Source: Gammaproteobacteria bacterium (GTDB lineage Bacteria; Pseudomonadota; Gammaproteobacteria; Pseudomonadales; Azotimanducaceae_A). Taken from it: a stretch of DNA of 64,000 nucleotides. A program made the translations under genes and the position numbers. The stretch lies in assembly GCA_012960755.1 (NCBI GenBank), contig DUAT01000171.1, positions 130,432-194,431 on the forward strand. The letters run 5' to 3'. How positions within the stretch are numbered: the stretch's first letter is position 1; the number at the start of each line of letters is the position of its first letter. A model generated the notes under the pieces. That model had not been told where the DNA came from. It saw nothing but the letters and a program-made list of their open reading frames with translations, and made no database searches. Of the stretch, positions 44,145 to 52,334 are shown piece after piece.

Positions 44145-45416
44145 ATGGATTTTGATATCTCTAAAGATTTACAAGATTACCTGCAGGAATTGGATGCGTT
44201 CATTGATGCAGAAATAACCCCGCTCCAGATGCAGGATGATAACAATCGATTTTTTGATCATCGTCGGGAAGACGCCCGAACGGATTGGGAACGGGGCGGT
44301 CTGCCGAACGAAGAATGGGAAGCATTGCTGCGTGAAGCGCGGCGCCGGGCTGACGCGGCAGGGCATTATCGTTATCCTCTGTCGGAAGAGTACGGTGGTA
44401 AGAACGGCACTAACCTGGGGATGGCAATTATTCGGGAACATTTCGCCGCAAAGGGTCTGGGGCTCCACAACGATTTGCAAAACGAGCATTCTATTGTCGG
44501 CAACAACGTGGGTCTGTTGTTGATGATTGCTTATGGAACCGATTCCCAGAAAGAAGAATGGGTGCCGGGGTTGTTAGAGGGTACGCGTGGATTTGCATTT
44601 GGTATTACAGAACCTGACCATGGCTCCGATGCTACCCATATGGAAACCACCGCTGTCCGGGATGGTGATGGCTGGCGTATCAATGGCGCAAAAACCTGGA
44701 ATACCGGAATCCACAAAGCAGCCTACGACATGATTCTCGCGCGCACCAGTGGTAACGCCGGTGATGGTAACGGTATTACGGCATTTTTGGTTCCCACCAA
44801 TTCAGATGGTTTCAAACTCGAGGAAATGCTCTGGACATTTAATATGCCGACGGACCATGGCCGAATCTCGCTTTCGGATGTCTATGTGACCGAGGAAGCT
44901 ATTTTTGGCGGCGAAGGACGCGGCCTGGGTGTGGTACAGCACTTCTTTAACGAGAATCGGATTCGCCAGGCTGCTTCCAGCCTGGGTGCCGCCCAGTTTT
45001 GCATCAATGAGTCGGTGCAGTATGCGATGCAACGAAAACCATTTGGCAAACCCTTGTCGACAAATCAGGGTATCCAGTTTCCCCTGGCAGAACTTCAAAC
45101 CCAGTGTGAAATGCTCCGTGCGTTGATTCACAAAACAGCCTGGCAAATGGATACCTATGGTAATTTCAAGGTGTCGGACAAGGTTTCCATGTGTAACTAC
45201 TATTCCAATCGCCTTTGTTGTGAAGCTGCGGATCGTGCGATGCAGGTTCACGGCGGATTAGGCTATTCACGTCACAAACCGTTTGAGCATATCTACCGCC
45301 ATCATAGACGCTACCGGATTACCGAAGGCGCTGAAGAAATTCAGCTTCGCCGGATTGCGGGTTATATGTTCGGTTATATGAAACAGCAGGCGCCAAAGGG
45401 TGTTCGGGAAGACTAG
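44145..45416 (+). CDS. Acyl-CoA dehydrogenase, ACAD10/11-type
   Basis: 423 residues. Large version with TEPDHGSDATHMETTAVRDGDGWRINGAKTWNTG, the QGIQFPLAELQTQCEMLRALIHKTAW helices and AADRAMQVHGGLGYSRHKPFEHIYRHHRRYRITEGAEEIQLRRIAG. This sequence style is that of the dehydrogenases paired with a phosphotransferase (mammalian ACAD10/11; LvaC in Pseudomonas putida). The phosphotransferase gene begins at the next base after the stop (TAG/ATG), so the two are one translational unit. The probable job is handling 4-hydroxyacyl-CoAs after phosphorylation; inferred from the pair. Confidence 0.9.
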   Translation: MDFDISKDLQDYLQELDAFIDAEITPLQMQDDNNRFFDHRREDARTDWERGGLPNEEWEALLREARRRADAAGHYRYPLSEEYGGKNGTNLGMAIIREHFAAKGLGLHNDLQNEHSIVGNNVGLLLMIAYGTDSQKEEWVPGLLEGTRGFAFGITEPDHGSDATHMETTAVRDGDGWRINGAKTWNTGIHKAAYDMILARTSGNAGDGNGITAFLVPTNSDGFKLEEMLWTFNMPTDHGRISLSDVYVTEEAIFGGEGRGLGVVQHFFNENRIRQAASSLGAAQFCINESVQYAMQRKPFGKPLSTNQGIQFPLAELQTQCEMLRALIHKTAWQMDTYGNFKVSDKVSMCNYYSNRLCCEAADRAMQVHGGLGYSRHKPFEHIYRHHRRYRITEGAEEIQLRRIAGYMFGYMKQQAPKGVRED

Positions 45417-46877
45417 ATGTCCAATGATCCCTTAGCTGACGGAAAGTCCGACGAACCGGTTACGGAAAAATTGACCCAGGATGAATTCGAACAACGTCTG
45501 GCGGCGGTTTACCGCAGGCAAGTGCCTGATTTTGTTGAATTGGTTTCAGTTGATCGCCTGTCTGGAGGTGCGAGCCAGGAGACTTACCGTATTGTCCTGC
45601 GGGCCGATTCAGGAGAAATAACCCAGGCAATGCGACGATCCCCGGGCGGGTTGCACAGCGAACCCGCCCCGGGTCACCCTGGACTGCCGACAGAAGCGCG
45701 GCTGATGCAGTGTGCAGACGACGCTGGAATACCTGCGCCAACAGTATTTTACGTGCTGCAGGCGTCAGATGGCCTTGGTGACGGATTCATTATGCAGTGG
45801 CTGGAAGGAGAAGCACTGGGCGCTCGAATTGTTCGTTCCGATAAATATGAATCACTACGTGAACGCCTCGCTTATGAAATTGGCAAGGTGGTGGCGAAGA
45901 TTCATGCCATTGATCTGGATGCCACGGGTTTACGGGATAAGCTGGATGTCATGTCTCCCGGGTTTTTTGTTCAGCAAACCTGGGATCGTTATAAATTGAT
46001 GCAAACCCCACAACCCATGATTGACTACGTGGGATGCTGGTTAATGAATAACCTGCCCGAAATATACTCGCCACAGCTCGTGCACAACGACTTCAGAAAT
46101 GGCAACTTCATGGTCTCAGCCAATGAGATCATTGCAGTGCTTGATTGGGAGATTGCCCATATTGGTGACCCGATGCGAGACCTCGGCTGGATCTGTGTGA
46201 ACTCGTGGCGGTTCGGATCAAACAAACCCGTCGGTGGTTTCGGAGAGTATGAGGATTTGTTTCGGGGTTATGAAGAGGTTTCCGGACAGAAAGTAGATCC
46301 TGAAGCCGTCAGGTTCTGGGAAGTCTTTGGATCTTTCTGGTGGTCTGTGGGTTGCCTCGGTTTTGCGGAACAGTATCGCATTGGTCCCGACAAGTCTGCT
46401 GAACGTGCGGCCATTGGCCGGCGTAATTCCGAGTGTCTGGTTGATTGTGTCAATCTGCTTTTCCCTGGGGATGTTAAACTGATTCCTGCGGAAGAAAATT
46501 CAGATAACCTCGACGTACCCGGCGCTGATAAGTTACTCGAGAGCGTTCGTGATTTCCTGCGGGAAGAGGTGATGCCGTCAACCCAGGGTAGAACCAACTT
46601 TTTATCCAGGGTTGCCTCGAACTCACTGGATGTCGTCTTGCGCGAGTGGCAAACAGGGGCTGAAGCCAAACGACTTGAACTGGCTCGCTTGCAGGCTTTC
46701 TATGGCTCGAATGCCTCACTCGCCGAACTACGCTGGAAACTTGTGAACAGCCTCCGGGATGGCACCCAGGCCCTTGATGACCAGGATTTGCAGTCTCACC
46801 TGCGGCAAACCGTGGTCAACCAGATTGCAATTGACCAGCCCCGCTATTCAGGGTTCAAGACAGCAATTGGCGTTTAG
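45417..46877 (+). CDS. Phosphotransferase (APH/ACAD10-like) with DUF6285 tail
   Basis: 486 residues from an ATG directly after the acyl-CoA dehydrogenase stop. The aminoglycoside-phosphotransferase-like kinase fold spans about 20-370, with the LSGGASQETYRI glycine-rich loop, the catalytic LVHNDFRNGNFM and the metal-binding VLDWEIAHIGDPMRDLGW. A C-terminal DUF6285-like helical domain fills about 380-486 (LLESVRDFLREEVMPSTQ). In known ACAD10/11 and LvaA systems this kinase phosphorylates the 4-hydroxyl of a 4-hydroxyacyl-CoA. It is probably the same here. Confidence 0.88.
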   Translation: MSNDPLADGKSDEPVTEKLTQDEFEQRLAAVYRRQVPDFVELVSVDRLSGGASQETYRIVLRADSGEITQAMRRSPGGLHSEPAPGHPGLPTEARLMQCADDAGIPAPTVFYVLQASDGLGDGFIMQWLEGEALGARIVRSDKYESLRERLAYEIGKVVAKIHAIDLDATGLRDKLDVMSPGFFVQQTWDRYKLMQTPQPMIDYVGCWLMNNLPEIYSPQLVHNDFRNGNFMVSANEIIAVLDWEIAHIGDPMRDLGWICVNSWRFGSNKPVGGFGEYEDLFRGYEEVSGQKVDPEAVRFWEVFGSFWWSVGCLGFAEQYRIGPDKSAERAAIGRRNSECLVDCVNLLFPGDVKLIPAEENSDNLDVPGADKLLESVRDFLREEVMPSTQGRTNFLSRVASNSLDVVLREWQTGAEAKRLELARLQAFYGSNASLAELRWKLVNSLRDGTQALDDQDLQSHLRQTVVNQIAIDQPRYSGFKTAIGV

Positions 46878-46986
46878 GGTATGGCGCTGGTTTTCGTCGC
46901 AGGGGAGTAACGATCAATCGTATTTTAAAGTTATTGTTTGTTTGAAGTTGTAAGGTCTAAATACATATATCATTTGGGGATAGGAA

Positions 46987-47748
46987 ATGAAAAAGTTTAA
47001 AATTGCTTGCCTTGGTGTATTGCTAGCAGCTGTTGCATCCGGTTGTGCACAGACGGATGTGTCGAAAAAAGGTGTGGACCCGGTGGCACTGGCAAACGCT
47101 TTACAATCCGGGGATCGGGCAGAAGCTGACATGAAGCGGGATGCAGGCCGAAAACCGGCAGAGGTCATTGCGTTTTTGGGGATTGAGGAAGGCATGTCGG
47201 TGATCGACCTGATTGCGGCGGGTGGTTATTACACCGAGGTATTATCGAATGCAGTAGGGTCCAGTGGTACCGTGTATGCCCAGAACCCTGCCGCAGTGCT
47301 CAAGTTTCGTGACGGGGCGAATGATAAAGCGATGTCAGCCAGACTTGCTGACAATCGTCTGGCAAACGTAAAACGCTGGGATAGAGAGTTTACGGATCTC
47401 GGAATTGAGGCAGGTTCACTAGACGCTGCATTAACCGCACTGAATCTTCACGATGTTTACAACAATTCTCCTGAAGCAGCATATGGTGCATTGATGACTG
47501 TTACGGCGACTCTAAAGTCAGGTGGGATTCTGGGAATTATCGACCATAGCGGTAATCCGGATGCGGACAATGCCAAGCTGCATCGTATGCAAAAATCCCA
47601 GGCTGTTGAACTGGCTGAAAAACTTGGTTTCAAGGTTGAGAGCAGTGAACTGCTGAGTAACAGCAGTGATGATAAAACCCAGATGGTCTTTGCTCCTGGT
47701 GTTCGGGGTAGCACTGATCGTTTCCTGTTGAAACTGACGAAACCGTAG
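46987..47748 (+). CDS. Lipoprotein SAM-dependent methyltransferase-like protein
   Basis: 253 residues from an ATG behind GGATAGGA. The signal peptide ends in the lipobox VASGC (Cys20), so it is an outer- or inner-membrane lipoprotein facing the periplasm. The rest is a Rossmann-like class I methyltransferase: VIDLIAAGGYYTEVLS, a degenerate SAM-binding motif where the family has VxDxGxGxG, then LDAALTALNLHDVYNN and GGILGIIDHSGNP. COG4798-type predicted methyltransferases show this fold. SAM is not known in the periplasm, so activity is doubtful. Confidence 0.82.
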   Translation: MKKFKIACLGVLLAAVASGCAQTDVSKKGVDPVALANALQSGDRAEADMKRDAGRKPAEVIAFLGIEEGMSVIDLIAAGGYYTEVLSNAVGSSGTVYAQNPAAVLKFRDGANDKAMSARLADNRLANVKRWDREFTDLGIEAGSLDAALTALNLHDVYNNSPEAAYGALMTVTATLKSGGILGIIDHSGNPDADNAKLHRMQKSQAVELAEKLGFKVESSELLSNSSDDKTQMVFAPGVRGSTDRFLLKLTKP

Positions 47749-47809
47749 CGCTTAAGGATCTGTCGTCAATAGGAAGGGTATTTAACAATAATTGTTTGCG
47801 AGGCTCGGT

Positions 47810-48793
47810 ATGAAAGCAGCCGTTTATTATCAAGGTGGAAGCCCGGAAGTCCTAAAATATGAAGAAGTCGACGACCCGGAGGTCGGCCACCGGCATGTAC
47901 TGATAGAGGTGCATGCAGTGAGTATTGAAGGAGGCGATGTGCTTGCCCGTGGACACGGTCCTGCGGGCCCCACGCCCTATTGCGGTGGGTACCTGGCGTC
48001 GGGCGTCATTGTTGCAATTGGCGATTCTGTTACCGACCGGTTCGTTGGTCAGCGGGTAACCACCACCGACAATGGGGGCTCTCACGCCAGCATGCGCGCT
48101 GTGAATTCACGTTCTGCCTGGCCCATTCCGGATGACATGTCGTTTGAGACAGGTGCCTGCATCCCCATTCCGTTTGGCACCGCTGATGATTCCCTGTTTG
48201 AATTCGGGCGATTGCAAGCCGGGGAAACAGTGTTGATCCATGCCGGGGCAAGTGGTACAGGGCTGGCCGGTATTCAACTTGCGAAGCGAGCAGGTGCCAC
48301 GGTTTTGGCGACAGCCTCATCAAATGAGCGACTCGAGCGATTGAAAGACTATGGCCTTGATCACGGCATCAATTACACAGAAGTTGATTTCGAACAGGCA
48401 GCCAAAGATCTGACAGAGGGTAAGGGTCCAGATCTGATTGTTGATTCCGTTGGCGGTAAGAACCTCGAAAAAAGCCTTTCATGCGCTGCATATCGGGGGC
48501 GCATCGTCTCTATGGGCGGCGTGGGCAGGGATACGCATCAACCGAATTTCGCCAAGATGGCCGGTCAGAATAAAACCTATGTCAGCTATTTCCAGGGTGC
48601 AGAATTAGCCTATAACGGCGCACGTGCCCGCGCCAACGTACAACGTCTGATTGACGATGTGGCAAAAGGTGAACTTCAGGTGGTCATAGACAAGCGATTC
48701 AAACTGTCGGAAGCATCCGATGCACATGCTTATATCGAATCCAGGCAGGCATTTGGTCGTGTTGTGCTGTTACCGGATGACATTGCGTCTTGA
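47810..48793 (+). CDS. MDR-family zinc-less alcohol dehydrogenase/quinone oxidoreductase
   Basis: 327 residues from ATG 47810; the TTG at 47792 is less likely. The GroES-like N-terminal half (MKAAVYYQGGSPEVLKYEEVDDPE) is followed by the NADPH-binding VLIHAGASGTGLAGIQLAKRAGATV and the GRIVSMGGVGRD segment. There is no structural zinc Cys cluster, so it belongs to the quinone-reductase branch. It reduces an activated alkene or quinone with NADPH. It is convergent with the SDR gene, 14 bases apart. Confidence 0.92.
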   Translation: MKAAVYYQGGSPEVLKYEEVDDPEVGHRHVLIEVHAVSIEGGDVLARGHGPAGPTPYCGGYLASGVIVAIGDSVTDRFVGQRVTTTDNGGSHASMRAVNSRSAWPIPDDMSFETGACIPIPFGTADDSLFEFGRLQAGETVLIHAGASGTGLAGIQLAKRAGATVLATASSNERLERLKDYGLDHGINYTEVDFEQAAKDLTEGKGPDLIVDSVGGKNLEKSLSCAAYRGRIVSMGGVGRDTHQPNFAKMAGQNKTYVSYFQGAELAYNGARARANVQRLIDDVAKGELQVVIDKRFKLSEASDAHAYIESRQAFGRVVLLPDDIAS

Positions 48794-48807
48794 ACCTGTT
48801 CACGACG

Positions 48808-49659
48808 TCAGTGGCTGGGATTCGACGGATATGGCGTCAGCTGTAACTCGTGAGTCCAGCAGGACTTGTCCTGGGTGTGCAGATAGTAGAATGCCTCTGC
48901 TATTTTGACGGGGTTCATAATGATCTGCGGGTGTTTCTGAGCTACAGGCAAAGCCCGGGTGCCGGGGGAGTCTATCAGGCCGTCAATAACCACGTTGGCG
49001 ATATGAATTCCATGTTCTGAGTATTCCTCAGTGAGAACTTGCGCCAGTGTCCTCATCATGACGCGCGGATAGTAGAGTGACTGCCCGGTTTTTCGTTTCC
49101 GGCCGCGCAATGAAGCCGCGTTATTTGAAATCAGGATCGTACCTTCACCCCTTTCTCTCATTGTTGGCAAGACTTCCTGTACTACCAGGAAAGGACCGCG
49201 GCTGGCAATATGCTGGGCTGTGTCAAACATCTCAACAGGGACATGCTCGAGCAGCTCCTTCTCTGGTGGCAGGTCACGGCCTTCGAGGTACCCGGCATTG
49301 TAAACAAGCACAGCGGGATCTCCAACGGTGTCGCGGATGCTGGTGAAGGCTTTCGAGATGGATTCCTCCGATACCAGGTCAAGCTCAACGATCATGCACT
49401 CGCCACCCTGGGAATTAATGGCTTGACTTAGCGCCTCTGCATTTGTGCTGTTGCGGGTCGTCAGGACAACGAAGAATCCCTCAGCGGCGAACTTCTGGGC
49501 GATGGCACCACCCACACCCCAACGGGTCCCTAGGGGAATATCGCTATCATCGATATCAGTACCGTGTGCGAGCCTGGTATTGCGGCCATCTGATTGCCAC
49601 TTGGATGTTGCCCCAATGACGACAGCGACCGGTTTTTGAGTTGATATTTTGTCAGACAT
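48808..49659 (-). CDS. Atypical short-chain dehydrogenase with extended NAD loop
   Basis: 283 residues. The fold is SDR, but two features are odd. The nucleotide-binding motif TGxxxGxG is split: GATSKWQSDGRNTRLAHGTD and about 10 more residues are inserted before GVGGAIAQKFA. The Tyr-x-x-x-Lys active site is degenerate: the expected YSASK position reads LYYPRVMM, and the catalytic Ser site reads ISNNAAS. LVYNAGYLEGRD replaces NNAG. It may be inactive or have another chemistry. The sister SDRs in the window all carry standard motifs. Confidence 0.82.
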   Translation of the reverse strand: MSDKISTQKPVAVVIGATSKWQSDGRNTRLAHGTDIDDSDIPLGTRWGVGGAIAQKFAAEGFFVVLTTRNSTNAEALSQAINSQGGECMIVELDLVSEESISKAFTSIRDTVGDPAVLVYNAGYLEGRDLPPEKELLEHVPVEMFDTAQHIASRGPFLVVQEVLPTMRERGEGTILISNNAASLRGRKRKTGQSLYYPRVMMRTLAQVLTEEYSEHGIHIANVVIDGLIDSPGTRALPVAQKHPQIIMNPVKIAEAFYYLHTQDKSCWTHELQLTPYPSNPSH

Positions 49660-49758
49660 TTAACAACCTCTGGCATTTAATAGCCGGGTTTATAAAAGTA
49701 GCAGCAACCATAGGTCATAACAAAATAAGTGTCAAAATACGCTGTACAGATCGCCACG

Positions 49759-51030
49759 CTAATAACCAAGCCATGAAGGCACTTGTGACAAGGTGTAGAT
49801 TGTTAAACCCGCTAATCCGCCGACGATGGTGCCGTTGATTCGAATGAACTGCAGGTCTTTGCCAATCTGGAGTTCGATGCGCTCGGACGCCGCATTGGGG
49901 TCCCAGCTTTCAATGGTCTGGGATATCAACGCAGCGACTTCATGGCCGTAGCTTCGAATCAGGTACTTGGCGCTTTCATCAGCCCAGCCATCAATTTTGT
50001 CTGCCAGCGCCTGGTCTTCGAGGATTGTCTCTCCGAAACGGATAACAGCATCTTCAATGGCCCGATTGAGCTCAGCATCTGGGTTTTCACTTTGTTCCAG
50101 CAATGCGGCTTTGATATCGGTCCAAAGAGAACGGGTAAAGTCCCGCACAGCAGGTTCGCCCAGTAAATCTTCCTTGATGGAAATCTCCTTTTCCCTGATA
50201 TCCTCCGAGTGCTTTAGATCATCCATAAACCCGGTGCTCATTTTCATCAAACGAACCCGTAAAGGATGGTAGATATCAACCTGCATTTCATAGAGGGTTT
50301 TACTGACACTTCGGACAATCTTGTTGTAAATGGCCTTGTCCAGGGAACCCGGGAACCACCAGGGAGTTTCCTTTTCAACGGTTTGCCTGATGTCAGTGTC
50401 ACTGTCCTCGAGTAGATTCAGTCCGACAGTGACAAAGGTGTCGAACAACTCCTGTTGGCGTTTTCCCGATGTGACGAATGACAGGATGTCTCCCATGATC
50501 GGTGCGAATGAGGTGTTCCTGATTCGATCTTCAACCTTGTGTTCAATCATCTGTTGTATGTCTTCGTCGTTCATTACACGAACGACCCCGGCGATACCCG
50601 AGGTAATCTGCTCGGCGATGGCGGCGGCATTATCTTTCTGGGTTATCCAGGTTGCGACCCGGTGACTGAGGCCCATGGTCCGGACCTTTTGTGAAATAAC
50701 TTCTTCAGACAGGAAGTTTTGTTGTACGAAGTCACCGAACTGTGCTGCGATTCCGTCCTTCTTATTCGGAATGATGGCAGTGTGGGGGATTTTCATTCCC
50801 AGTGGATAGCGGAACAGCGCAGTGACCGCGAACCAGTCTGCCAGGGCACCAACCATCGCCGCCTCGGCGGTTGCTTCAACAAAACCAAGCCAGATGAATT
50901 GGCCATGGAACACCCGACTGACGATAAAAACTATCAGCATCAGCAGGAGCAACCCTGTTGCCATCCGCTTCATCTTTGCCAGTTCTTTCGCTCTTATCTG
51001 ATCCTGGCCTGTTAGTCCGTTCAAAAACAT
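49759..51030 (-). CDS. DUF445 membrane protein (YjiN-like)
   Basis: 423 residues from an ATG behind GGAGCGGAG. A membrane segment near the N-terminus (GLLLLMLIVFIVSRVF, about 26-42) is followed by AEAAMVGALADWFAVTALFRYPLG, the DUF445 hallmark, and long amphipathic helices. It ends in a C-terminal membrane segment, GTIVGGLAGLTIYTLSQV. The function of the family is unknown. It stands alone on the minus strand, divergent from an SDR gene across 215 bases that show no further signal. Confidence 0.9.
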   Translation of the reverse strand: MFLNGLTGQDQIRAKELAKMKRMATGLLLLMLIVFIVSRVFHGQFIWLGFVEATAEAAMVGALADWFAVTALFRYPLGMKIPHTAIIPNKKDGIAAQFGDFVQQNFLSEEVISQKVRTMGLSHRVATWITQKDNAAAIAEQITSGIAGVVRVMNDEDIQQMIEHKVEDRIRNTSFAPIMGDILSFVTSGKRQQELFDTFVTVGLNLLEDSDTDIRQTVEKETPWWFPGSLDKAIYNKIVRSVSKTLYEMQVDIYHPLRVRLMKMSTGFMDDLKHSEDIREKEISIKEDLLGEPAVRDFTRSLWTDIKAALLEQSENPDAELNRAIEDAVIRFGETILEDQALADKIDGWADESAKYLIRSYGHEVAALISQTIESWDPNAASERIELQIGKDLQFIRINGTIVGGLAGLTIYTLSQVPSWLGY

Positions 51031-51245
51031 TCTCCGCTCCCCTTCCGGGCAATCCTGTATGGCAATAGTAAACGATCAAAATGAATAGTTTTTCATTGTT
51101 GAGACGAAATAAGCACTGTCAGGGTTTGAATCGAGTGCGCGTGTGCTAGCCTGCTGGCGTTTGAAAGCTGAGTTGCAAAAGCCGTAATTGCATGCTGACA
51201 TAACAATACGAGAAACAACCAGAAACAATAATCAGGAGAAGTCGG

Positions 51246-52016
51246 ATGACCCCTTTCGATATGACAGGCAAAATAGTGGCCATTACGGGGGCCTCGTCGG
51301 GATTTGGCCACCACTTCGCCGGTGTGCTGGCAGCTGCGGGTGCCAGCGTCGCACTGGGCGCCCGACGCGTTGATAAAATCGCCTCCCGGGTTGACGAAAT
51401 TCAGTCCCAGGGCGGTTGTGCGCTGGGGCTCGAGCTTGATGTCAATGACAAGGTCAGCGCGCTGGATTTTCTCGATGAAACAGAGTCGAAACTAGGCAAC
51501 ATCGACGTATTGATTAACAACGCCGGTGTCGAATCCGGTGCAAAGACCTACACCATGATTGATGAAGATGACTGGGATTATGTGATTAACACCAATCTGA
51601 AATCCGTCTGGCGCCTTTCAAAGATGTTCACCGAACGGGTTGCCGTGGATCGCGACAGAACCGGGAATATCGTAAATATTGCGTCAATTACGGCGTATCG
51701 GACCATCAAGGGCCAGTTTCCCTATGCGGTTTCCAAGGCGGCACTGGTAAAGGCGACGGAAGTTATGGCGCTGGAAGGGGCGAAATTCGGATTGCGCATC
51801 AATGCCCTTGCGCCTGGATACATCCTTACGGATGTCAGCCGGTTATTGCTGGAGAGCGAGCGGTCTGAGAGTTTTGTCAAAGGTATTCCCATGCGTCGAT
51901 ATGGTGAATTCGATGACCTGGATGGCCCATTGTTGCTGCTGGCTTCTGATGCCTCGAAATATATGACCGGAACCACCCTGGTCGTGGATGGCGGGCATAT
52001 TTGTGCAGAACTATAG
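51246..52016 (+). CDS. Short-chain dehydrogenase/reductase
   Basis: 256 residues from an ATG behind AGGAGAAG. Standard motifs: ITGASSGFGHHFAGVLAAAGA, INNAGVE, IVNIASITAYR with Ser, YAVSKAALVKATEVMALEGA and LAPGYILTDVSR. The C-terminal MTGTTLVVDGGHICAEL is typical. It is probably NAD(P)-dependent and may act on 3-hydroxyacyl intermediates. The Fur-box/feoAB locus follows but is separately transcribed. Confidence 0.92.
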   Translation: MTPFDMTGKIVAITGASSGFGHHFAGVLAAAGASVALGARRVDKIASRVDEIQSQGGCALGLELDVNDKVSALDFLDETESKLGNIDVLINNAGVESGAKTYTMIDEDDWDYVINTNLKSVWRLSKMFTERVAVDRDRTGNIVNIASITAYRTIKGQFPYAVSKAALVKATEVMALEGAKFGLRINALAPGYILTDVSRLLLESERSESFVKGIPMRRYGEFDDLDGPLLLLASDASKYMTGTTLVVDGGHICAEL

Positions 52017-52038
52017 CCACTCCGGCAATGAAACTATT

Positions 52039-52057
52039 AAGAATGATAATTATTCTC
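52039..52057. promoter_or_regulatory. Fur box
   Basis: AAGAATGATAATTATTCTC matches the 19-bp Fur consensus GATAATGATAATCATTATC at 15 positions and keeps the hexamer symmetry (GAATGATAATTATTC). It lies 45 bases upstream of feoA, where Fur-Fe2+ would repress the ferrous-iron importer. Confidence 0.82.
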
Positions 52058-52101
52058 ATATAGGTTATTATCAAGTGTTTCGATAAACCCAAAAAGCGAC
52101 T

Positions 52102-52332
52102 ATGAACCTGGATGAAATGGCAGTGGCGAGTAAATGCCGCATCGTGACCGCTGCTGTCGATAACCGTGAGATCCAAAGCCGATTGTATGCACTTGGCCTG
52201 TACCCGGGCGTTTCTGTCGATGTCCTCCGTTTGGCCCCGACTGGTGATCCCATCCAGGTACGAATTGACGGCAGTACGCTGTTGAGTATCCGCAAGCAGG
52301 AAGCAGCCATGATTGCGGTCGAAGACATCTAA
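52102..52332 (+). CDS. feoA: Ferrous iron transport protein A
   Basis: 76 residues, SH3-like FeoA. The text EIQSRLYALGLYPGVSVDVLRLAPTGDPIQVRIDGSTLLSIRKQEAAMI is the family core. FeoA is a small cytosolic partner of FeoB. Its stop is 2 bases before feoB, so they are translated together. No feoC follows; the next gene is on the other strand. A Fur box precedes it. Confidence 0.95.
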   Translation: MNLDEMAVASKCRIVTAAVDNREIQSRLYALGLYPGVSVDVLRLAPTGDPIQVRIDGSTLLSIRKQEAAMIAVEDI

Positions 52333-52334
52333 TT

